64,000 bases of DNA from Sphaerothrix gracilis (GTDB taxonomy: Bacteria > Cyanobacteriota > Cyanobacteriia > Phormidesmidales > Phormidesmidaceae): the NCBI RefSeq assembly GCF_030405905.1, contig NZ_JASATW010000003.1:270985-334984 (forward strand), given 5' to 3'. Below are positions 8,783 to 15,932 of this stretch, piece by piece; position 1 is the first letter of the stretch, and each line of letters opens with the position of its first letter. The position numbers and the translations under genes are program-made. The notes below the pieces were generated by a model that made no database searches, had not been told where the DNA came from, and was given only the letters and a program-made list of their open reading frames with translations.

Positions 8783-8989
8783 CTAAGCAAAGCAGCGAGC
8801 CTTGGCCTGGTTAGCTTTAACATACTGGTCAATTAGCTGCTGGGCCTCCATCTCAGAAGCGACAGAGTAATTAACAGCAAAGCGATGACGTTTCTTTTGG
8901 CAGCTTGTCGCTGTAGCGGGTTCCCAAAGCTTCAACCGGAGCCTGCCATTAATATTAACCAACTGATAGAAAACGGTATGTCTTTTCAT
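8783..8989 (-). CDS. Small basic hypothetical protein, 68 residues
   Basis: Starts MKRHTVFYQLVNINGRLRL and is rich in Lys, Arg, Gln and Ala. It looks like a compact alpha/beta domain with a C-terminal helix (MEAQQLIDQYVKANQ). Two cysteines are present. No family is recognised. It stands alone in an otherwise sparse region, with a gap of about 490 bases on its promoter side. Coding is supported by coherent amphipathic character rather than by a clear ribosome binding site. Confidence 0.5.
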   Translation of the reverse strand: MKRHTVFYQLVNINGRLRLKLWEPATATSCQKKRHRFAVNYSVASEMEAQQLIDQYVKANQAKARCFA

Positions 8990-9483
8990 GAGTTGAGGTT
9001 TTAATAACTTTTTTAGATGATAATATTACTGACTTTGAAAAGCCTCTATCTTTATACGTAACTCTAGATTCAACTATCGCTTTCGTTAAAACTAACTAAT
9101 AAGAACAAGCGGCTCAAACCCGGAGATTACCTAACTTCGTTCATTTGCTATCGAAATATACTGACTTGCTTCAAAAAGCCTTTATAAAGTCAGCTTAATT
9201 TTAAAATCACTGTGAATCCAAATTAATTTGGGAACTTTTTGTGAGGCAAACTTATCAATATAATTTGGCCTTTACTTAACTTTTGGAAGCAATCGAAATC
9301 TTAAGCGCCTTAATGGAGCGATCGCCTTCGTAAATCACTGATTGAGAGGATATATCCAGAGATAGACGTTTTGAGGGTGGGCAACTCTATAAGCTTATGA
9401 AGTGTAAAGGAAGCTTCACTGGCTGACTAAGTCTCAGTGAAACTTCTGTAAAAACTTAATCAAAGCTCTAAGGAGAAAACGTT
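8990..9483. other. Intergenic region of about 490 bases, AT-rich
   Basis: No convincing reading frame or RNA gene is seen. The stretch is visibly more AT-rich than its surroundings. It contains the leader of the hydrophilin-like gene, including the inverted repeat at 9411-9445 and the ribosome binding site at 9471-9475. The rest holds nothing I can name. Confidence 0.5.
9411..9445 (+). promoter_or_regulatory. Inverted repeat in the leader of the hydrophilin-like gene
   Basis: AAGCTTCACTG at 9411-9421 and CAGTGAAACTT at 9435-9445 pair over 11 positions with one mismatch, separated by 13 bases. The repeat sits 38-73 bases upstream of the ATG at 9484, so it could be an operator or an mRNA hairpin in the 5' leader. 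Confidence 0.45.
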
Positions 9484-9651
9484 ATGTCTGAATCAGATAA
9501 AGAAGGTAAGAACACGCCTTTAGAACCCGGTTCTCGTCGCACAGGACAAGGTGCACGTAGCTCCGATGCGCGTGAAGGCGCTAAGCCGGAAGCCCCTGGC
9601 GATAAAGGCAACAAACCTGGCGATCCCAACCAGGGCACTGAAGCTCGCTAA
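9484..9651 (+). CDS. Hydrophilin-like disordered small protein, 55 residues
   Basis: Begins MSESDKEGKN and contains only Gly, Pro, charged and small polar residues apart from one Leu. There are no aromatic residues, and nine of 55 are glycine. This meets the composition rule for hydrophilins (Gly above 6 percent with high hydrophilicity), proteins linked to osmotic or desiccation tolerance. AGGAG at 9471-9475 stands 8 bases before the ATG, and a strong terminator follows 42 bases after the stop, so this is a well-defined monocistronic unit. A role in stress protection is inference from composition only. Confidence 0.72.
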   Translation: MSESDKEGKNTPLEPGSRRTGQGARSSDAREGAKPEAPGDKGNKPGDPNQGTEAR

Positions 9652-9693
9652 TTTGGGATTCACCGCTAAATTTAGTGACTAACTGAATTCAAC

Positions 9694-9725
9694 AGCTTCT
9701 CTCATCTGAGGGAAGCTATTTTTTT
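9694..9725 (+). terminator. Rho-independent terminator of the hydrophilin-like gene
   Basis: AGCTTCTCTC and its imperfect complement GAGGGAAGCT form a hairpin at 9694-9717, followed directly by A and a run of seven T. The 3' arm overlaps the end of the convergent membrane protein gene. Confidence 0.82.
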
Positions 9726-10501
9726 GAGGCTGTTTGCCCAGTCTTTTCTTCTTGATCCTGCTGCTCAATAATTTCTCGCTGTCGGGCGATCGCGGCTTGA
9801 TGAGCCAGTTCCCCACCCAGTCCTGAATCGCGCTCATCTAGGCTAGAGAGCACATCCGAGCGGCCATACAAAATCAGCGTGTCGTTAGGACGAATAAAGT
9901 AGCGTCCCTGGGGTACACCAATATAGCGCCCACTCTCTCGCTGAATGCCTAGGACGATAATCCCTTCCTGATTTAGCCGCAGAGCAGACAGCTTTTGATT
10001 GGCTAGCCAGTCTCCCTCTTCCACCACGAACTCAGTGACCCCATAGTCTCCCACCAACCGCAGCAGACTGACATAGTCTCGCACGTCTAGTTTGGTGTAC
10101 TTCCGCAGAATCCAGTAAGTGAGACGAGCAATTAGCTGGTTGGCCCAGTGACTGCTCGCCAGTCCCCAAATCAGCCCTAAGCCAATAGCTAAAAACAGGA
10201 GCCGTTGTCCCCAGTTGATGGTGCCGCCGTTGTTTAAGAAAGTGAGCATGAGTGAGGATATGACGGTGGCAATCCCAATGTTGCCCATCAGCATCAGCAC
10301 CATGATGATGCGCCGCCGCACCGGATGGTTGACCATTTTTTCAGACTCTTGGGTGGTAAAGCCAGCATTGGTGAAGGCGGAGCGAGCCTGAAAACGGGCG
10401 ATTCCGTGTGATAGCCCCGTGTGAATCAAAGCTACCGTGGCAACTCGCGTAATCAGCATCGATAGGGACAAAACCAGCAGTAGCGATATAACAGCGGCCA
10501 A
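9716..10501 (-). CDS. Membrane protein with C-terminal TrkA_C (RCK_C) domain
   Basis: 261 residues. The N-terminal part has about three hydrophobic helices (residues 1-30, 62-87 and 97-115). A TrkA_C domain follows at about 150-235, recognisable by EFVVEEGDWLANQKLSAL, GIIVLGIQRE and PNDTLILYGR; such domains sense ligands in potassium transport. Between helices one and two is SAFTNAGFTT, reminiscent of the GFTT selectivity-filter strings of TrkH/KtrB transporters, though only one such loop is present. The start is a TTG with GAGG 7 bases upstream (revcomp of 10509-10512). The last ~25 residues are charged. It may modulate cation transport; partner genes are not adjacent. Confidence 0.75.
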   Translation of the reverse strand: MAAVISLLLVLSLSMLITRVATVALIHTGLSHGIARFQARSAFTNAGFTTQESEKMVNHPVRRRIIMVLMLMGNIGIATVISSLMLTFLNNGGTINWGQRLLFLAIGLGLIWGLASSHWANQLIARLTYWILRKYTKLDVRDYVSLLRLVGDYGVTEFVVEEGDWLANQKLSALRLNQEGIIVLGIQRESGRYIGVPQGRYFIRPNDTLILYGRSDVLSSLDERDSGLGGELAHQAAIARQREIIEQQDQEEKTGQTASKK

Positions 10502-10777
10502 GGCATTACCTCATTTTTTAGGTATTAGTAAATCTGTCTGAATAAACTACCGGGCACAGTAGCAAAAAGTCATAGCCAAAAGACAATTTTTGTCTTCTAG
10601 CAAAAGTCAGATTTTCAGAGCGAGTTGCTGACATTTTCAGACGGCAGTAAAGGCTAATCCATCGCAGGTGAGAAGTCAACTCGGCTCCTTTGAACGATGG
10701 AATTTTTCATTTTCTCTGACAAGCTTAAAGTAGCTATTTCTTTGACAAAGAATTATTAAAAGTATTCCAAATCTGAA

Positions 10778-11125
10778 ATGACAAATCAAGGCTTTCAATC
10801 AGATCAGCTAGCTACAGAGCAAAATTCTCAGCTAGGGCATGGAAAACTTCTGTTTGGCGCGATCGCGCTGTCGGCAACTATGTTCAGTTTAGGCTTTGGC
10901 GTTACTCGTCAGCTACTAGCCCACAAAGCAACAGAGATCAGTAGCCTGATTCCCCAGAACCATTTAGCGCAGCAGCTAGAGCCAGCCCGCTGGGAAAAAA
11001 CGGCCTATCGCCTAGCGCTGCAGGAGAGCCATCCGTCTGCGGCCAAAGCTGAGATGATGAGTCAGATAGAAGGCGGCCAATGGAGCGATCGCTTTACCGC
11101 TGAATTTTCTGATTTGAGTATTTAG
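10778..11125 (+). CDS. Hypothetical single-pass membrane protein, 115 residues
   Basis: A polar N-terminus of about 22 residues precedes one hydrophobic helix (LLFGAIALSATMFSLGFGV, about 25-43). A soluble C-terminal part rich in Ala, Gln and Glu follows. No lipobox or cleavage motif is evident, so it is probably a membrane-tethered protein. No family is recognised. It is divergent from the TrkA_C protein across 276 bases, and the region downstream up to the TPR gene holds no other gene. Confidence 0.6.
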   Translation: MTNQGFQSDQLATEQNSQLGHGKLLFGAIALSATMFSLGFGVTRQLLAHKATEISSLIPQNHLAQQLEPARWEKTAYRLALQESHPSAAKAEMMSQIEGGQWSDRFTAEFSDLSI

Positions 11126-11401
11126 TCGCTTTTTGGCCCCACAAATTTTTTGATTTATTTAAGTCAGTAAACACAGATAAAAGAGGCCGTCGAAGCTGTC
11201 GGAGACAGCCGCAATGTCCCACGCCGTCGAGGCTTGAGACGTTACCGCAGGCGATTAGTTTACTACTTAACCAACCTAAAATTTACCTCTTGCGACAGAC
11301 GCTAATAACTCGAAAATCTGTCAGAAAGTCGTTACTTTTTAGCCTCGCTCAGCGATAGCTTGAATAAGCAGCAAGCCTTATTAAAATTTAAGACCGAACC
11401 G
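11126..11401. other. Intergenic region with small hairpins
   Basis: About 275 bases without a gene. It holds a hairpin GCTGTC-GGA-GACAGC near 11195-11210, bracketed by two copies of GCCGTCGA (near 11188 and 11223). It could be part of a leader or a small RNA, but nothing matches a known family by eye. Confidence 0.25.
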
Positions 11402-12286
11402 ATGAATATTATTTCTATAGCTAAATCTCTACCCCTGGCGATCGCTGTTTTAGCCCTACCTGTCTCAGCCGCCCTAGCTGCTCCCAATACTGCAGCCACT
11501 TCAGGCTCCAAGCAAACGGCAGACCTGACCGGCGACGAGAACTATGATCAGTACATGCGGTTAGGCTATGCGGCCCAGCAGCGAGAAGACTATGCCGCAG
11601 CAGCCACTTATTTTCGTAATGCTCTTCACTTTAACCCCAATGATCGCGCCGCAGTGATTGCCTACTGGAACGTCATTGACGCGATGAATCAGGATAGTCA
11701 AGACCTGCCACTCTATGATCAGTACATGGAAATGGGCTATGACGCCACAGACGCAGGTGACTATCTCACCGCGCAGAACTACTTTCAGCAAGCCCTAGAT
11801 CAACGCCCCGGCGACTACTACGCTACTCAGGCTCTCCGTAATGTAGAAACTTATCTTGCCAGAGGTGAAGGCGCTAATTCTACGGCAGGGCAGGCTGAAG
11901 ACGTTACTGCGCCTGCGGCTGCTTACCCAGGAGAAACCCCTTACGATCGCTACATGCGTCTAGGCTACGCGGCCCAGCAGCAGCAAGAGTACCTCACGGC
12001 TCGCTCCTATTTTAGAAGCGCCCTTTATGAGCGCCCGAACGACCGACAGGCCACTATTGCCTACTGGAACGTGGTTGACGGTCTACAGGACGGCGACGCT
12101 GGCCTAGGCACACTAGAGACTGACACTGAAGCTTACGATCGCTTTATGCGCCTGGGCTACGACGCCACTGCGCGAGGCGACTATACCCGCGCCTTAAACT
12201 TCTTTCAGCAAGCCCTGGAACAGCGCCCCAGCGACTACTACGCTACCGAGGCGATCGCTAACGTGCAAACTTATATCAATCGATAG
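11402..12286 (+). CDS. Secreted TPR protein with an A-B-A-B internal duplication
   Basis: Start chosen at ATG 11402, because an N-terminal signal peptide follows directly (LPLAIAVLALPVSAALAA); the frame is open from a TTG at 11360. The mature protein has four related TPR units starting near residues 48, 105, 181 and 245, each opening YD(Q/R)(Y/F)M..GY. Units 1 and 3 share AYWNV(I/V)D, and units 2 and 4 share FFQQAL.QRP.DYYAT, so an ancestral two-unit block was duplicated. TPR domains mediate protein-protein contacts; the partner is unknown. It is probably periplasmic. Confidence 0.8.
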   Translation: MNIISIAKSLPLAIAVLALPVSAALAAPNTAATSGSKQTADLTGDENYDQYMRLGYAAQQREDYAAAATYFRNALHFNPNDRAAVIAYWNVIDAMNQDSQDLPLYDQYMEMGYDATDAGDYLTAQNYFQQALDQRPGDYYATQALRNVETYLARGEGANSTAGQAEDVTAPAAAYPGETPYDRYMRLGYAAQQQQEYLTARSYFRSALYERPNDRQATIAYWNVVDGLQDGDAGLGTLETDTEAYDRFMRLGYDATARGDYTRALNFFQQALEQRPSDYYATEAIANVQTYINR

Positions 12287-12322
12287 GGCGCTTTAAACCA
12301 GCCGTCTTACCCCAGGTAGATG

Positions 12323-12355
12323 CTCTCAAACCCCAATTTCTATAGGGTTTGGGAG
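12323..12355 (+). promoter_or_regulatory. Hairpin upstream of the DUF1206 gene
   Basis: CTCTCAAACCC at 12323-12333 pairs with GGGTTTGGGAG at 12345-12355 with one mismatch. No T-run follows, so it is not a standard terminator. It ends 20 bases before the ATG at 12376 and may affect expression or mRNA stability between the TPR gene and DUF1206. Confidence 0.35.
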
Positions 12356-12375
12356 TATTCAAGCTGAGGCTTATC

Positions 12376-13182
12376 ATGGATTCTCAACAGGCTAGCTGGA
12401 TAGAAACTGTCAGCCGTTTAGGCATAGCCGTCAAGGGCATTGTCTACGGGCTGATTGGCATTCTGGCGGCACAGGCGGCTTTTGGGGCCGGGGGCAAAAC
12501 ATCTGACACTAAAGGAGTGCTGACAACGATTCTGAATCAGCCTTTTGGACAGCTCATGCTCGTTTTGATTACGATTGGGCTATTTGGTTACGCTATTTAT
12601 CGTTTTACAGAAGCTTTTTTAGACATTGAAAACAAGGGCACCGACGGCGAGGGACTGGTACATCGCCTCGGTTATTTCTGTAGCGGCGTTGTCTATGCCG
12701 GTTTGGGGGTGAGCGCTGTACGGCTGATCATGGGTTCAGGCGGCGGTTCTTCCGGCGACAGCTCAACGCAGGACTGGACAGCTAAGCTAATGTCTCAACC
12801 GTTTGGCCAGTGGCTAGTGGCGGCAGCAGGCGTTATCACCTTAGGCATTGCCTTCTATCATTTTTATGAAGCTTTTTCAGCTAAGTTTCGTCGTCAGCTC
12901 AACTGGGCTGAAATGAGTGATACTGAGCGCACCTGGGCCATTCGCTTAGGCCGCATCGGCCATACGGCTAGAGGCGTCACGTTTGTCATTATTGGTGGAT
13001 TTCTAATCAGAGCTGCCATCACTGCCGATCCCAGCGAAGCGCGGGGACTTTCTGGGGCGCTGCAGACGCTACAGCAGCAGGCTTACGGCCCGTGGCTGCT
13101 AGGGCTAGTCGCCATCGGACTGGTGGCTTACGGTGTCTATCTAGAGGCCAAGGCTCGCTATCGCCGCATTGCAGTTAATTAG
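12376..13182 (+). CDS. DUF1206 membrane protein
   Basis: 268 residues with six hydrophobic segments arranged as three repeated pairs. Each repeat opens with a motif like RLGIAVKGIVYGLIGILA, RLGYFCSGVVYAGLGVSAV or RIGHTARGVTFVIIGGFLI. This threefold pattern is diagnostic of DUF1206. The function of the family is unknown. I prefer the ATG at 12376 to an upstream TTG at 12349, since the repeat begins shortly after it. The YihY/BrkB gene starts 18 bases downstream on the same strand, so both membrane proteins are likely co-expressed. Confidence 0.88.
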   Translation: MDSQQASWIETVSRLGIAVKGIVYGLIGILAAQAAFGAGGKTSDTKGVLTTILNQPFGQLMLVLITIGLFGYAIYRFTEAFLDIENKGTDGEGLVHRLGYFCSGVVYAGLGVSAVRLIMGSGGGSSGDSSTQDWTAKLMSQPFGQWLVAAAGVITLGIAFYHFYEAFSAKFRRQLNWAEMSDTERTWAIRLGRIGHTARGVTFVIIGGFLIRAAITADPSEARGLSGALQTLQQQAYGPWLLGLVAIGLVAYGVYLEAKARYRRIAVN

Positions 13183-13200
13183 TGTTTTATAGGTATTGTG

Positions 13201-14079
13201 ATGAGCTTCAAACGCCTGTGGCGACTGCTAAAGGAAACGTTCAAGGAGTGGCAGGAAGACGATGCTTCCCGCTTAGCAGCCGCGCTGGCCTACTATACGG
13301 TGTTCTCGTTGGCCCCTTTATTGATTCTGGTGATTGCGATCGCCGGTATGGTTTTTGATGCCAGTGCGGCCAGAGAGCAAATTGTGAATCAAATTCAGGG
13401 CCTTGTAGGAGCCGATGGGGCTTCCGTAATTGAAACCGCTATTGAGAATGCCAATCGACCGGGATCCAACAGCGGCCTGATTGCTACTCTAATCAGCCTA
13501 GGCATTCTGCTGTTTGGCGCTTCTGGGGTTTTTGTCCAGCTCCAGGCTTCGCTCAATCAGGTCTGGAACGTGAAGGCTAAGCCGACGGAAGGGCTGATGA
13601 ACCTGATTCGCAAGCGCTTTCTCTCCTTTGCCATGATTCTAGTGATTGGCTTTTTGCTGCTAGTTTCGCTGGTGCTCAGCGCCGCTCTGTCTGCTCTGAG
13701 TGCCTTTCTCAATAGCTGGATTGGCAATCTGAGCTGGCTGTGGCAGTTAATCAACATAGCCCTCTCGATCGGGGTGATTACGCTGCTCTTTGCCATGATT
13801 TTCAAGTATCTGCCTGATGTCAAAGTGACCTGGCGAGATGTCACAACTGGAGCGCTGATTACGGCTATTCTGTTTACGCTGGGCAAGTTTCTCATTGGCC
13901 TCTACTTGGGCAACAGCAGCTTTGGCTCCACCTACGGCGCGGCGGGTTCAATTGTGATTTTGCTGGCCTGGATCTACTACTCAGCCCAGATTTTGTTTTT
14001 TGGGGCGGAGTTTACGCAAGTTTACGCCAGGCGCTATGGCTCTCAGATCGTGCCAGATGAACACGCTGTCAGATCTTGA
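13201..14079 (+). CDS. YihY/virulence factor BrkB family membrane protein
   Basis: About 292 residues. The N-terminal hallmark DDASRLAAALAYYTVFSLAPLLI, six transmembrane helices and the late motif FGSTYGAAGSIVILLAWIYYSAQILFFGAEFT are all present, as in the YihY/BrkB family. The family was once annotated as ribonuclease BN, which is now considered wrong; its real role is unclear, possibly envelope lipid or solute related. The ATG at 13201 follows an in-frame GTG at 13198, and either may be used. It lies directly after DUF1206. Confidence 0.9.
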   Translation: MSFKRLWRLLKETFKEWQEDDASRLAAALAYYTVFSLAPLLILVIAIAGMVFDASAAREQIVNQIQGLVGADGASVIETAIENANRPGSNSGLIATLISLGILLFGASGVFVQLQASLNQVWNVKAKPTEGLMNLIRKRFLSFAMILVIGFLLLVSLVLSAALSALSAFLNSWIGNLSWLWQLINIALSIGVITLLFAMIFKYLPDVKVTWRDVTTGALITAILFTLGKFLIGLYLGNSSFGSTYGAAGSIVILLAWIYYSAQILFFGAEFTQVYARRYGSQIVPDEHAVRS

Positions 14080-14179
14080 GCGATCGCCTCAATTTAGCTT
14101 ATCTTTGAATACCCTGGGGTGGGGTTGCATCCGTTCTAGGGTAGGCTAATATTATTTTTAAAAATGCATTGTCGAGCTT

Positions 14180-14196
14180 AAGAGGTAGTAGCCATA
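14180..14196 (+). promoter_or_regulatory. Ribosome binding site and ATA start of infC
   Basis: AAGAGG at 14180-14185 is followed after 8 bases by ATA at 14194-14196. The infC frame is closed by TAA at 14179-14181, and no ATG, GTG or TTG lies in it before the TTG at 14296, which is inside the conserved domain. The Shine-Dalgarno-like site therefore points to ATA as initiator. A possible -10 element TAATAT lies at 14147-14152. Confidence 0.6.
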
Positions 14197-14679
14197 GCTA
14201 AGCAACAGCTAATCAATCGTCAAATTAAGTCTCCTAAAGTTCTGCTAATCGACCATGAAAATAACAATCGTGGTCTGGTAGATACCCGCGAGGCTTTGCA
14301 TCTGGCTGAAGAGGTTGGACTTGACCTTGTGGTTGTTTCTCAGGGTAAAGATTCTCCAGTTGCTAAAATTTTGGACTATGGCAAGCACCAGTATCAGCAG
14401 AAAAAGCGGCAGCGCCAAAGCTCCAAGCCCACTGTAAAAGAGGTCAAGCTGCGTCCCAACATTGGCGAGTCTGACTATCAGCTCCGCATTGATAAGGCTG
14501 TGCAGTGGCTCGGCAAGGGTGACTCAGTTAAGTTTTTGATTCGCCTGCGCGGACGGGAACACCAGCACCGCGATCGGGCGGCAGAACTGCTCGATCGGAT
14601 TGTCCAAGATTTGGGTGAAGCCGGGAAAGTGCAGTCTTTAGATAGACGCGCGCTAATGGTTCAGGTAATTCCGGCTTAG
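14194..14679 (+). CDS. infC: Translation initiation factor IF-3, probable ATA start
   Basis: 161 residues if started at ATA 14194, giving MAKQQLINRQIKSPKVLLID. Both IF-3 domains are visible: the N-domain (INRQI, REALHLAEEVGLDLV, KILDYGK) and, after a Lys/Arg/Gln-rich linker, the C-domain (VKEVKLRPNIGESDYQLR and LRGREHQHRD). IF-3 binds the 30S subunit and rejects non-standard start codons and wrong initiator tRNA. A rare start codon on its own gene recalls the AUU start of E. coli infC, which underlies autoregulation. The N-domain lacks the usual cyanobacterial INERIRFPKIRVID wording, so this may be a second, divergent IF-3. Starting at TTG 14296 would delete over 30 conserved residues. Confidence 0.85.
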   Translation: MAKQQLINRQIKSPKVLLIDHENNNRGLVDTREALHLAEEVGLDLVVVSQGKDSPVAKILDYGKHQYQQKKRQRQSSKPTVKEVKLRPNIGESDYQLRIDKAVQWLGKGDSVKFLIRLRGREHQHRDRAAELLDRIVQDLGEAGKVQSLDRRALMVQVIPA

Positions 14680-14726
14680 CCTCAGCCAGGGGTGGGCTAG
14701 ATAAGGCTGGCCCGCCTGCCGCTCGT

Positions 14727-15359
14727 TCAGGGCATTTGCTGATAGGGCGGGTGGCGGTAATACTTGGGAAAAGCATCGAGTCGCACATGCAGCCAGTAAA
14801 CCCCCAAACCGGAAGTGCTAACCCATAAGGGCTGCTGGCCGTACTCATTGAGCAGCCGCGCCACGCTGCGCCCCACCACTTGCCAAAGCGCGTGCGTTTG
14901 GGGCATTGGGGCCGATCGCACGAAGGCAGCTAGATGGGCATATTGCTGCTGCTGACTGCCCCGGCAGGGGACGACCAGCAGCGTGTCCCCTTTCAAATTG
15001 GGAAACGCCTGCACTTCATCGCAGCGCTCCGCGTGGAGATAGTCAGCAAAGGCTTGGGGATCGGCTGTCACTTTGGCCAGTTGAGGGCTGTCAATCAGGC
15101 AGCATTCAAAGGGCTGCTGCAGCGTTGCCTCGCTCAGGGGTGGCGTTTCCCAGAAAAAAGCCTCATAGGGCATGTGGGCTAAAGCCTGGGTGAACACCTG
15201 GCGGAACTCGGCTGTCTGCTGCCAGCCAGCGAGGACATCACACCAGCGCAGAGCAGCCTGGGTTTTAGCCAGACTGAGCCATAGCCGCTGGCGATCGCCC
15301 GCGATCGCCTCGCAGTTGACGACAAACTTACCTTGCTCAGAGTAAAAAGGAAAACCCAT
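14727..15359 (-). CDS. DUF6940 family protein
   Basis: 210 residues, soluble, Trp-rich. It carries the conserved strings VFTQALAHMPYEAFFWETPPL, FECCLIDSPQLAKV, VQAFPNLKGDTLLVVPC and VYWLHVRLDAFPKYYRHPPY. I recognise this pattern as the family called DUF6940, whose function is unknown. The ATG at 15359 is 12 bases downstream (in its reading direction) of a CRP-like palindrome. It converges on infC, with 47 bases between the two stop codons. Confidence 0.65.
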   Translation of the reverse strand: MGFPFYSEQGKFVVNCEAIAGDRQRLWLSLAKTQAALRWCDVLAGWQQTAEFRQVFTQALAHMPYEAFFWETPPLSEATLQQPFECCLIDSPQLAKVTADPQAFADYLHAERCDEVQAFPNLKGDTLLVVPCRGSQQQQYAHLAAFVRSAPMPQTHALWQVVGRSVARLLNEYGQQPLWVSTSGLGVYWLHVRLDAFPKYYRHPPYQQMP

Positions 15360-15370
15360 ATTGATTGAGT

Positions 15371-15386
15371 TGTGATCTCAGTCACG
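15371..15386. promoter_or_regulatory. CRP-type binding site candidate
   Basis: TGTGATCTCAGTCACG matches the CRP/SyCRP1 consensus TGTGA-N6-TCACA at nine of ten fixed positions. It lies just upstream of the DUF6940 start and about 140 bases upstream of the rightward 72-residue gene, so it could act on either. Several more GTCAC/GTGAC elements follow up to 15475. Confidence 0.45.
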
Positions 15387-15446
15387 ATTAACGCTTGTGT
15401 TCGTCACGCCAAAACTGCCTCAACCGTCACATTGAAGCGGCGTTAT

Positions 15447-15459
15447 TGTCACAGTGACA
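15447..15459. promoter_or_regulatory. Perfect 13-base palindrome TGTCACAGTGACA
   Basis: TGTCAC and GTGACA flank a central A. It sits between the CRP-like site and the start of the small gene at 15523, in a cluster of GTCAC repeats (near 15381, 15402, 15425, 15449 and 15470). It looks like an operator; the regulator is unknown. Confidence 0.4.
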
Positions 15460-15522
15460 GCGCCCTAGCATCACGGAAATTTTGAGGCAGGTCATGGATA
15501 CTAACAATATCCCCCAAGATTC

Positions 15523-15741
15523 ATGCTCTACCCCGATATGTACGCTCAAACCGCAATTTCTGTTTCTGCCCTCGAACAGCTAGTTGATGAAATTCGTCTC
15601 TCTCGTAAGATTACCCGTCAGCATCAGTGGTTACTGATGCGTCTGCTAGGCAGCCGGGTCGCCTTGAGTGCTCGCCAAACCGATCTGGTGAGAAAAGTTC
15701 ATGAGTGGTTGCAGCAGGGTCGCATCCGCGTTGTTGATTAG
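15523..15741 (+). CDS. Small helical hypothetical protein, 72 residues
   Basis: Starts MLYPDMYAQTAISVSALEQL, then a predicted helix pair rich in Leu, Arg and Gln (EIRLSRKITRQHQWLLMRLL; TDLVRKVHEWLQQGRIRVVD). The composition suits a small nucleic-acid or protein-binding helical bundle, but no family is assigned. No strong ribosome binding site precedes the ATG at 15523; an alternative ATG at 15538 gives 67 residues. A 46-residue frame follows 20 bases downstream and may be co-transcribed. Confidence 0.6.
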   Translation: MLYPDMYAQTAISVSALEQLVDEIRLSRKITRQHQWLLMRLLGSRVALSARQTDLVRKVHEWLQQGRIRVVD

Positions 15742-15761
15742 CTTATTTTTCGGAGTCTGTG

Positions 15762-15902
15762 ATGGCAAAGCCTTGCTGCGCCCCGCTTAAAACAAATCCT
15801 TTTATTTCCCAGCGCGATCCCAAAACTGGGCGGTGGCAGGTGATTGTCATCCAAAGTAAGGGGCATATTCGCTGGCAATCGCCGCAGAAATCACCGGCTT
15901 GA
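15762..15902 (+). CDS. Small basic hypothetical protein, 46 residues
   Basis: ATG at 15762 is preceded by CGGAG at 15751-15755, a good ribosome binding site with 6-base spacing. The product begins MAKPCCAPLKTNPF and continues with RDPKTGRWQVIVIQSKGHIRWQ. It is basic, with a twin cysteine near the N-terminus. A longer antisense frame covers the same bases; I prefer this strand because of the ribosome binding site and the tandem placement. No family is recognised. Confidence 0.4.
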   Translation: MAKPCCAPLKTNPFISQRDPKTGRWQVIVIQSKGHIRWQSPQKSPA

Positions 15903-15932
15903 AGAGGAACCTCGTATTGCCTTGTATCTGAT

